A stretch of DNA of 64,000 bases. It comes from Flavobacterium akiainvivens (GTDB lineage Bacteria; Bacteroidota; Bacteroidia; Flavobacteriales; Flavobacteriaceae). The notes under the pieces are model-generated. The model was not told the origin of the DNA. It made no database searches and was given only the letters and a program-made list of their open reading frames with translations. Shown piece by piece: positions 10,211 through 17,039 of this stretch (the first letter of the stretch is position 1; every line of letters starts with the position of its first letter). The translations under genes were made by a program, and so were the position numbers. The stretch spans positions 1,246,551 to 1,310,550 of the forward strand of contig NZ_LIYD01000005.1 of the NCBI RefSeq assembly GCF_001278115.1, written 5' to 3'.

Positions 10211-10265
10211 AAAATGCCCCTGCAACAGTAAGCCAAATATAAGCAAAACGTTGTATGGGGCATTT
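10211..10265 (-). terminator. Intrinsic terminator of the TPP-riboswitch operon
   Basis: Positions 10211-10226 pair with 10250-10265 in a 16-bp stem that includes one G-T pair. The outer half is AAAATGCCCC with its complement. On the minus strand the stem is followed by a T-rich run. It lies just after the last gene of the operon (stop at 10283) and before the AraC gene at 10187, so it probably separates the two units. Confidence 0.75.
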
Positions 10266-10282
10266 TAATATTGACTGCCGTA

Positions 10283-10576
10283 TTATTGTTTATCTATAAC
10301 ATTTACAGCTGTACCCGTTAACCTGAAGTTTTTATATGTTTTGCCCTCCAGGTGCTTTTCCCACCTTTCCAGCAGCGGCTGCTCAAGGCTAAACTCGCGG
10401 TACTCGTCAGGGCTCATAATGGGTATGCCCTTAACTATTGGGTACAGGCGAGTGCAGGTGGTGCAGTGCAAAAATCCTTCTAATACATCGCCTTCAAGGT
10501 TGGTTGATATAGTTGTAAGCTGCAAATCGGCATGGTCAAAAGGGCAGCACAGTTTTTTTATGGTTGCTATTTTCAT
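10283..10576 (-). CDS. Trm112-like zinc-ribbon protein
   Basis: 97 residues. The pattern C10-C11-P-F, then H-C38-T-T-C41, followed by RLYPIVKGIPIM, matches the short Trm112/UPF0434 family. Its eukaryotic and archaeal members bind and stabilise SAM-dependent methyltransferases. The second metal site looks altered: after CCP there is FDH rather than the usual second Cys, so H15 may take part. Its start overlaps the ThiE-like gene by 4 bp (ATGA), and it is the last gene of the riboswitch operon that begins with a methyltransferase. Acting as an activator of that methyltransferase is my inference from the known family role and the operon. Confidence 0.75.
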   Translation of the reverse strand: MKIATIKKLCCPFDHADLQLTTISTNLEGDVLEGFLHCTTCTRLYPIVKGIPIMSPDEYREFSLEQPLLERWEKHLEGKTYKNFRLTGTAVNVIDKQ

Positions 10577-11199
10577 TTTACGTTGAGTTTTGATTGATAT
10601 TCTTTAATGGCCTCATGTGGCTCGGCGGCTTTCATAATACCCGATACCACTGCAATACCATTATAAGGCAGGCTGCTGAGCGTTGCCATATTTTGGGGAG
10701 TAATACCGCCCGCTAAAAAAATGGGCATATCGGTCAGTTCACGGGCTTTTATAACTATTTCGGGGCTAACAAGCTCACAACTGGTAGCTGTGGCAGATGG
10801 AAACATGGAGCAAAACGATATATAATCTGCTCCTAATACCACTGCCTGTTCTATAGTAGCAAGGTCATTTCCACAGGTAACGCCCACTATAATATTGCCG
10901 TGATTTTCAGCAAAAAAATCCTGTGGAATAGCATCAAAATGCACACCGTCAAGCCCGGTTTCGTACACCAATTGGCAGCGGTTGTTTATCAGCACAGGAA
11001 TGCCAAAAGGCCTACATAGGGCTATAACCTGTTCCACAAGGGCTTTTATATCCTCGCCTGGTAAAATGTTATCCCAAATTTGTACGGCCGCTACAGCACC
11101 TGTAAGGGCTTTTCGCAACTGGCCGAGCAGCATTTGCCGTTCCATCGCAGGGTCTATAACCAGGTAAATACCGTCTTTTATATGTTTTTTTGCCATCAT
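10573..11199 (-). CDS. ThiE/TenI-like TIM-barrel protein
   Basis: 208 residues from the ATG at 11199, which overlaps the upstream stop as ATGA; a GTG two codons earlier is less likely. The fold pattern is that of thiamine-phosphate synthase: VLINNRCQLVYETGLDGVHF (about 69-88), GADYISFCSMFPSATAT (about 123-139) and IFLAGGITPQNM (about 160-171). Several sites that are conserved in true ThiE differ here. The first-strand motif reads VQIWDN rather than QLRxK, the usual IND is INN, HLGQxD is HFDAIPQD, and TxTK is SATAT. A related but different reaction on a thiazole, pyrimidine or thiamine-like substrate is therefore possible. The TPP riboswitch ties the operon to thiamine status. Confidence 0.75.
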   Translation of the reverse strand: MMAKKHIKDGIYLVIDPAMERQMLLGQLRKALTGAVAAVQIWDNILPGEDIKALVEQVIALCRPFGIPVLINNRCQLVYETGLDGVHFDAIPQDFFAENHGNIIVGVTCGNDLATIEQAVVLGADYISFCSMFPSATATSCELVSPEIVIKARELTDMPIFLAGGITPQNMATLSSLPYNGIAVVSGIMKAAEPHEAIKEYQSKLNVK

Positions 11200-12236
11200 T
11201 TCCACCCGTTTTTATAAGCGTTAAAAAATGCGGCCCAGTAAGGGTCTTCTTCCTGATACGTTAATGCTGAGGGCACACCGCCATCTACACGGGTTATGCC
11301 TTGCTGCACGGGCACTACCTCCCCTACTTCTGTACACGCAATACCCTCTTTGCCAAGGGCTTTAATAACCGACGAGACATTAGCCTTTTTACAGGTAATT
11401 ACTAATGCACCTGCACCTATGCAACACTTCGGGTCAAGCCCGAAAACCCGGCACACCGCAGATTGCACACTATCAACCGGTAGCCTGTCGGCATATACCA
11501 CAGCGCCGTGTCCTGATGCCGATGCCATTTCATATATGGCACCCAGCACCCCACCTTCGGTAACATCGTGCATGGCGGTTATGTAGCCTGTACTTTTAGC
11601 TGTTAGTGCATCTTTAAGGCAGGAGGTATCATAAAAAGAAGCACATGCCTTTTGGTACACCTCAGCCCCTGCCTTGTTTTTAACCGTTTCCGGAAAGCTC
11701 AGGGCCAGTATGGCCGAAGCGCTCAAGGCAGCCGATTTGGTTACCAGTATGGCATCACCAGGCTGTGCATATTTAGAGAGCAATATTTCGTCTTTAGGCG
11801 CAACGGTTATAAACGTGCCCCCGCCTGCAATGGTAGAGTTTTGCCCCTCTATAAAGCCCGTATGCCCGCCTGTAATGGCTATGCCTATTTCTTTACAAAA
11901 GGTGTCAATATGCTGCCAGTAGGTTTTAAAATCATTTTTAGAAAATGTAGCCGGAAGGTTAAGCACAAACTGCCCGTATTGCGGTGCAAAACCCGTAGTG
12001 GCCATATCATTAGCCATAAGCTGTACCGAAAGCCATGCCGACTCCTGTAAGCCCAGCGAGGGTATCAGCGAAAGCGGGTCGCTGGTTAATGCCATAGCCA
12101 TACCGGCAGGCAAATCTACCAGCGCTACATCTACGCCAAACTGCGGGCCTGCAATTACTTCCGGCCGTGCCGCACCACACCTGCCGCTTATATAGGCATC
12201 AAAAAGGTGCGGTTCTATTTTACCCAGCTTAGCCAT
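11196..12236 (-). CDS. PurM/HypE-like (AIR synthase-related) ATP-dependent enzyme
   Basis: 346 residues. The N-terminal half has TSDPLSLIP (51-59) and VQLMANDMATTGFAPQY (about 71-87), the counterpart of the TTD and NDLAxxGAxP motifs of the HypE/PurM/ThiL superfamily. GGHT follows at 123-126. The C-terminal half has AMHDVTEGGVLGAIYEMA and the LDPKCCIGAGALVI block. Members phosphorylate or activate an oxygen atom with ATP; ThiL (thiamine-monophosphate kinase), HypE and SelD are known examples. The GDDAA motif of ThiL is not visible, so I do not call it ThiL. It starts within the methyltransferase stop (TAATG) and overlaps the ThiE-like gene. Confidence 0.75.
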   Translation of the reverse strand: MAKLGKIEPHLFDAYISGRCGAARPEVIAGPQFGVDVALVDLPAGMAMALTSDPLSLIPSLGLQESAWLSVQLMANDMATTGFAPQYGQFVLNLPATFSKNDFKTYWQHIDTFCKEIGIAITGGHTGFIEGQNSTIAGGGTFITVAPKDEILLSKYAQPGDAILVTKSAALSASAILALSFPETVKNKAGAEVYQKACASFYDTSCLKDALTAKSTGYITAMHDVTEGGVLGAIYEMASASGHGAVVYADRLPVDSVQSAVCRVFGLDPKCCIGAGALVITCKKANVSSVIKALGKEGIACTEVGEVVPVQQGITRVDGGVPSALTYQEEDPYWAAFFNAYKNGWK

Positions 12237-12958
12237 TATGGTACATCTTTAAACTGAATGTACAGCCCAAAGAAGTCGCCCACCGGTACATTCCATTGCT
12301 GCACTGGGAACCACTTGGGCAGGCCGGTTGCCGTCCACTCTATGGTGTACTGCCTGCCTTTAAGCGCCTCATGAATTATAGCCGTAAGCATTTGCGGGTT
12401 GTAAAATGTGGCCGTAACATAAAACGGGTTTTTGCCAAACATTTGCTGCACCCTGCGCCTAAGCACCTTGGGCGAGTTACGGTTCATCATGCCCATAGCA
12501 ATGCCATATTTGCTCACACGCGCTGCCTCGCGGATAACCTTTACCGGGTCTTTATAATACTCAAAAGTGGTTATAAAAGCCAGGGCATCAAAGCTGTTGT
12601 CTTTAAACGGCATGTAGTGCGAATCGGCCATTACAAGGTCGCCGTCGAACAAATGCACAGCCTGCGATAGCATTAATGGCGAAATATCCCCGCCATAAGC
12701 CTCAATGCCTATGTTTTTCCACCAACGGGTAAAACGGGTGGTACCACAGCCAAATTCCAGCAGGGTTTTTACCCTTTTGTCTTTGGTAACCAGCTGTTCC
12801 ATTACTTTCTTTTGCCAGATTTCGGCGCGTTTGTAGCGGCCTTCATACCACTGCTCATAAGTATCGGTATGCTCGCGGTTAAAAAACCACTCGGGCCTGT
12901 TTTGCCAGTTGGCGTGAGTTTCCGGGATTAACCCGTGGTTTACTTTTTCAATATCCAT
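12236..12958 (-). CDS. Class I SAM-dependent methyltransferase, first gene of the TPP-riboswitch operon
   Basis: 240 residues. The SAM-binding motif I is TLLEFGCGTTRFTRWW (about 65-80), the acidic residue after strand two is D91 in GGDIS, and MADSHYMPFKDNSFDALAFI is the motif II/III region of the Methyltransf_11 type. The substrate is not shown. It lies 12 bp downstream of the U-tract of a riboswitch terminator, so its transcription should depend directly on TPP. The last gene of the same operon is a Trm112-like protein, a family known to activate methyltransferases. Confidence 0.85.
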   Translation of the reverse strand: MDIEKVNHGLIPETHANWQNRPEWFFNREHTDTYEQWYEGRYKRAEIWQKKVMEQLVTKDKRVKTLLEFGCGTTRFTRWWKNIGIEAYGGDISPLMLSQAVHLFDGDLVMADSHYMPFKDNSFDALAFITTFEYYKDPVKVIREAARVSKYGIAMGMMNRNSPKVLRRRVQQMFGKNPFYVTATFYNPQMLTAIIHEALKGRQYTIEWTATGLPKWFPVQQWNVPVGDFFGLYIQFKDVP

Positions 12959-12970
12959 AAAAGTTGCTTA

Positions 12971-13016
12971 AAAAAAATAGCTCCATCCCATGGCATACCA
13001 AGAGAATGGAGCTATC
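12971..13016 (-). terminator. Riboswitch-controlled intrinsic terminator
   Basis: A perfect 10-bp stem (ATAGCTCCAT, 12978-12987 with 13007-13016) with a 19-base loop is followed on the minus strand by eight T. It lies between the TPP aptamer and the methyltransferase start at 12958. This is the expected expression platform of a switch that terminates transcription when TPP is bound. Confidence 0.85.
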
Positions 13017-13023
13017 GCTCTTA

Positions 13024-13100
13024 AGTGCATCCCTACGTTGGCATTATCCAAATCAGGTAGCGGGTATAATCTCAGCCTTTGCAGGCACCCCGTGCTATCG
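13024..13100 (-). promoter_or_regulatory. TPP riboswitch (THI element)
   Basis: Read on the minus strand, the leader has GGGGTGCC (13085-13092), GCTGAGA (13071-13077), ACCCG, and ACCTGATTTGGATAATGCCA running into CGTAGGGA (13031-13059). These are the invariant pyrimidine- and pyrophosphate-binding blocks of the TPP aptamer in the right order. A short P1 stem is formed by GCA (13094-13096) and TGC (13028-13030). It is followed by an intrinsic terminator and the four-gene methyltransferase operon, which should therefore be expressed when TPP is scarce. Confidence 0.96.
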
Positions 13101-13114
13101 TTATGTTATGGGGC

Positions 13115-13122
13115 AAATATAT
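13115..13122 (-). promoter_or_regulatory. Putative -7 promoter element for the riboswitch operon
   Basis: The minus strand reads TATATTTG, an exact match to the Bacteroidota TAnnTTTG element. It would start the transcript about 7 bp downstream, right at the beginning of the TPP aptamer. No good -33 TTG was found at the usual spacing. Confidence 0.45.
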
Positions 13123-13206
13123 AAATTCCCCAATAGTTTTAGTACATCAGTAAAATAAAAATGCTGTTTTACTAAAACTACCTTATAAGATGGACTACTT
13201 AATGAA

Positions 13207-14538
13207 TTACTGTGGAAAAGCATTAAACTGTAAAAAATGCAGCTTAATTCCGGCATAAGCAGCAGATACATTGGCTTTAAGCAGGTTGTATTCAGCCGTT
13301 AGCAACTGGTTTTTACTGGTGGTAAACACTATGGCATCTACCAGCCCGCTGCTAAATTTAGACTGCGTGGTAGTAAACGATTTTTCGGCAAAAGTGCGGG
13401 CTTCCTCAAATTTTTGTGCCAGTTGGGTATTTTGTTTTTTCTTGGCATCTTCCTGCTCCAGCGCCTGGCGCAGCTTTATTTTTTGCTGCTCCAGCATAAC
13501 CACGCTTTTTTGCTGCTCTGTTTTGGCAAGCTGTACCTTTTGCCTGGTTTTAAGTCCGTTAAATATAGGCACGCTTAGTTGTAGCCCTATGTAATGGTTT
13601 TTGTTATCATTAAGCTGTGTAAAAAACGGTGCTACACCCCCATTGCCCGGCTGGTTGAGCGGCAGGTAGTAAAAAGACGAATAACTGTAAAACGCCGATA
13701 ACAGCGGCAGGTAGTTGTTGCGCTCAAGGGTTACATTCTTTTTTGCAACCTCAACATTTAGGGTTGCGGCCTGCACCGCGGGGGCTACCCCAAGGGCTTT
13801 TTCAAGCATTTGGTTAACAGAGGCCTCTTCTAATCCGGCTACAGCCGATATGCCTGCAAGCACTACCTCTTCAGGTTTATAAGCGGTATCATTCATTAAC
13901 TGTAACAACGTAAGCTTTTGGTTATAAAGCAGCTGCTGTGTTTGCAGTATGGTACTTTCTTCCTGGCTGTAGCTCATTTGCATATCATACAGGTCGCTTT
14001 TAGGACGGCTGCCCAATTCTACCTCTTTTGTGATACGGTTCAGGTTAAATTTAGCATTTTCAAACTGCCCTAACTGAATTTTCAGCAACTCCTGGCTATA
14101 CAGCACATTGATGTAATTGTCCAGTAATGTAAGCGCATATTCGGCCTCGGTGGCCTGCTTATCGGCTTTAGCTTTAAGGGCAGCAATTTTGTTTCGGCGG
14201 GCAGCGGTAAATATATTAAAGTCAAGCAGTGGCATACTGGCATTAAGGCTAAAGTTATCGCTTTGTATGCTGCTGCTTACCCTGTTGTTTGTAGCCGGGT
14301 CAATAACCGAACCTATATTGTATGTGTGCGTGCCGTTAAGGCTTACCTGTGGCAGGTATTCTAAAGCGGGGCTGCGGTGGGTTATCTCTGCACTGAGTAT
14401 ATCAAGTTGCCGTAACTGAAATTCAGGTGCGTTTTTAAGCCCTGACTCCAGGCATTGTTGTAATGTAAGTACCTGCTGTGCATAAACCGCATCTACAACG
14501 ATTATTAAAAACAGGGTTATATAATATAAGCGTTTCAT
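13207..14538 (-). CDS. TolC-family outer-membrane efflux protein
   Basis: 443 residues from the ATG at 14538, which gives a clean signal peptide (MKRLYYITLFLIIVVDAVYAQ); an upstream in-frame start would bury it. The family pattern is clear: VLTLQQCLESGLKNAPEFQL at the N-terminus, and long coiled-coil helical repeats, including the repeat pair around YNQKLTLLQLMND and KKNVTLERNNYLPLLSAFYSY. It would form the outer-membrane channel for the permease, ATPase and fusion protein encoded just upstream on the same strand, 67 bp from the nearest permease. Last gene of the export operon. Confidence 0.9.
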   Translation of the reverse strand: MKRLYYITLFLIIVVDAVYAQQVLTLQQCLESGLKNAPEFQLRQLDILSAEITHRSPALEYLPQVSLNGTHTYNIGSVIDPATNNRVSSSIQSDNFSLNASMPLLDFNIFTAARRNKIAALKAKADKQATEAEYALTLLDNYINVLYSQELLKIQLGQFENAKFNLNRITKEVELGSRPKSDLYDMQMSYSQEESTILQTQQLLYNQKLTLLQLMNDTAYKPEEVVLAGISAVAGLEEASVNQMLEKALGVAPAVQAATLNVEVAKKNVTLERNNYLPLLSAFYSYSSFYYLPLNQPGNGGVAPFFTQLNDNKNHYIGLQLSVPIFNGLKTRQKVQLAKTEQQKSVVMLEQQKIKLRQALEQEDAKKKQNTQLAQKFEEARTFAEKSFTTTQSKFSSGLVDAIVFTTSKNQLLTAEYNLLKANVSAAYAGIKLHFLQFNAFPQ

Positions 14539-14605
14539 AATACAGGTGTTATAACCCGCAGCCATTACAGCAGCGGGCTATTTTCTATAACTAACTTCAA
14601 AAAAT

Positions 14606-17038
14606 TTATTCATATTTAAGGTAGGCCACCATATCTACACGGGTAGCCTTGTAGGCTTTGCCCAGTATTACTGCCAGCGTAAGCACTAACAACACCACAA
14701 ACCCAATAATAAATGGTAATATGGTAACCTCTATGCGGTAGGCAAAGTTTTGCAGCCATTTATCAAGAAGTATCCAGGCCGGTACCAGGGCAATTAAAAA
14801 CCCAATAATACAATACACCACATATTGCTTAGAAAGGCTTTTAAGCAGTAGCAGCGTACCGGCACCCAGCGTTTTGCGTATGGCTATTTCCTTCATGCGG
14901 CGCTCTATACTAAATGATGCAAGTGCAAACAACCCAAACAGCGCAATAACAATTACAACAACATTAAGCATAGAAAACACGTTGCGCTGCCTAATGAATT
15001 GCGCATAGGTTTTGGCAAAGTTTTTATCTACAAAATCATAGTGGAACGGAAAATCAGGGTCTATATCTTCAATCCATAGTTTTTCCATGGCTGCTATGGC
15101 GCTTTCTCTATGTTGTGGATTTACCTTTACATATATGTGGTGGGCGTTTTGCAGCATCCAGTCTACCGTTTTGTAATGGTACAGTATTATGGGGCCAATT
15201 TTAGACTGAGGCCCATCAATATGAAAATCTTTGGCAACACCTACAACCTGCAGTTTTTTGCCGTCCTGCCAGTCCAGATAGGCACCTACCGGATTGCCTT
15301 TAATACCTATAAATTTTACGGCAGCCTCATTAAGTATAACAGAGCTTATAGTATCATCTGCAAACTGGGGCATAAGGCTGCGGCCCCGGTCTATTTTAAT
15401 ATTCAGCATTTCTATGGCGCTAAAGTCAACCACCATGTTGCGCAGCGAATAAGAGTGCCCGTTAAAACCATAGCTTGTAAAGAAGCTTGAACCATAGCCT
15501 ATAGCTGCTGTTGTAGCAGCTACACTTTCTACCCCCTTAATAGCCTTAAGGCGTTCTTTAACATGGTCATAGCGGTTAGATACTATCTTTTTAAAACCCG
15601 GCACTTTAAAGTCGTAAGGGTTGCGATAGTATATAGATACTACCTGGTCTGCCTTAAAGCCGCGGTCTTTGCTAACCATGTGGTTTACCTGGCTGTATAT
15701 TATATAAGAACCTATTATAAAAAACGCGGCTATGGCAAATTGCAGCACCAGCATGGCGTTGCGCAGCCATATGCCCTTTTTGCTCCTGCCCACATTTCCC
15801 CTTAGTACAGCCACGGGTTTATATTTAGACACGTAAGCCGCCGGAAAAACACCGGCCAAAAGCACCACCACTATAAATATGCCTATCATCTGCAAGTAAA
15901 AACTGCTACTGCCCATGGTGATTTGCTGCTGTAGAAAATTGCAGAAGTGCGGCAGGCCTATTTCTATAATAACCATTGCCAGTAAAATGGAAAACAGGGT
16001 GGTAATAACGGTTTCAAACACAAACTGGCCTATTATATTACTACCCGATGCCCCCATTATTTTGCGCACGCCTACTCCTTTAGCACGCTTTATGGCATTG
16101 GCCGTAGCCAGGTTTATATAGTTTGCAATAGACATGATAAGTATAAGCACCGATAAGCCAACCATAATAACCAACAGCTGGTAGCTGCCACTGCCCTCCG
16201 GCACATCGGGGGCCGCGCTGTGCAGCCTTATATCTTTAAGCGGCTCCAGTATTACCTTTATTTTACCAAAGCGCTTTACAAATTCATCAGGGGTTATGCC
16301 GTCTGCCTTTGCCTGTAACTTTGTATTGTGCTCATAATACAGGGTCTCCATTTTTTGCTTTGTAACAATAGCATCTTTTGGGTTTTTAAATTTCAGGAAC
16401 AGGGCAAACCTGAAGTTACCCCAATTACCTACCTCTTCCTTAAGCTTCCAGTCTATCATGTTGGTAACAACCTCAGGCATATAAGATGATTTGCCCTCAA
16501 TGCGGTACACCCCGCCTATGGTAAAGGTCTTATCATTATACTGCACCTCTTTGCCCAGCACATTTACAGTATCAAACAACTTAAGGCAAAACGCCTCAGA
16601 TATGGCCATGGTGTTGGGCGTAAGCGCTGTTTTTGCATTACCCGCCACAAACTCATACGGAAAAAAGCTAAAAAAGTTGGCCTGGGCATCAAGCACCTTT
16701 TCGGCCATTACTTTTTTACCGCCGCTTTTTACAATGTTGCTGTTGTACCAGCCTTCCATGTAGCAATGCTCTTCCACCTCGGGCAAAGCAGTGCCCCTTA
16801 CGGCATCTATAGCCCCGGTAGATGAGCCCCACACCTTGTCTTCTCCCAGGTCTGAAACGGTAAAGAATATATTCTCCTTACCGGGGTTCCAGGCATTGTA
16901 AGAGTGCTCATCATTGCTGTACAACAATGCAAACACAAGCCCGGCAATGCCCAGGCTAAGCCCCAGTATGTTGAGTGCCGTAAAGAGCTTGTTGTTCTTT
17001 ACGTTATATAAAAATATTTTAATCCAGTTCTTAAGCAT
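14606..17038 (-). CDS. ABC transporter permease, MacB/FtsX type (copy 2)
   Basis: 810 residues. One membrane helix near 20-40 is followed by a MacB-type periplasmic domain (to about 280), three helices (about 288-400), a further helix near 430-450, a second periplasmic domain and three C-terminal helices (about 685-800). This is the duplicated FtsX/MacB_PCD layout typical of Bacteroidota. The C-terminus has RRMKEIAIRKTLGAGTLLLLKSLSKQYV, the FtsX coupling-helix region that contacts the ATPase. It is strongly similar to the next upstream gene over its whole length and starts one base after it. Substrate unknown. Confidence 0.9.
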   Translation of the reverse strand: MLKNWIKIFLYNVKNNKLFTALNILGLSLGIAGLVFALLYSNDEHSYNAWNPGKENIFFTVSDLGEDKVWGSSTGAIDAVRGTALPEVEEHCYMEGWYNSNIVKSGGKKVMAEKVLDAQANFFSFFPYEFVAGNAKTALTPNTMAISEAFCLKLFDTVNVLGKEVQYNDKTFTIGGVYRIEGKSSYMPEVVTNMIDWKLKEEVGNWGNFRFALFLKFKNPKDAIVTKQKMETLYYEHNTKLQAKADGITPDEFVKRFGKIKVILEPLKDIRLHSAAPDVPEGSGSYQLLVIMVGLSVLILIMSIANYINLATANAIKRAKGVGVRKIMGASGSNIIGQFVFETVITTLFSILLAMVIIEIGLPHFCNFLQQQITMGSSSFYLQMIGIFIVVVLLAGVFPAAYVSKYKPVAVLRGNVGRSKKGIWLRNAMLVLQFAIAAFFIIGSYIIYSQVNHMVSKDRGFKADQVVSIYYRNPYDFKVPGFKKIVSNRYDHVKERLKAIKGVESVAATTAAIGYGSSFFTSYGFNGHSYSLRNMVVDFSAIEMLNIKIDRGRSLMPQFADDTISSVILNEAAVKFIGIKGNPVGAYLDWQDGKKLQVVGVAKDFHIDGPQSKIGPIILYHYKTVDWMLQNAHHIYVKVNPQHRESAIAAMEKLWIEDIDPDFPFHYDFVDKNFAKTYAQFIRQRNVFSMLNVVVIVIALFGLFALASFSIERRMKEIAIRKTLGAGTLLLLKSLSKQYVVYCIIGFLIALVPAWILLDKWLQNFAYRIEVTILPFIIGFVVLLVLTLAVILGKAYKATRVDMVAYLKYE

Positions 17039-17039
17039 A

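Noticed and set aside
11196..12236. Thiamine-monophosphate kinase (ThiL) as a firm call
   Set aside because: The protein is in the PurM/HypE superfamily, but the ThiL GDDAA motif is not visible and the N-terminal blocks look closer to HypE.
12964..13158. 64-codon plus-strand frame over the riboswitch
   Set aside because: The DNA is explained by the terminator and TPP aptamer on the minus strand; the peptide has no family pattern.
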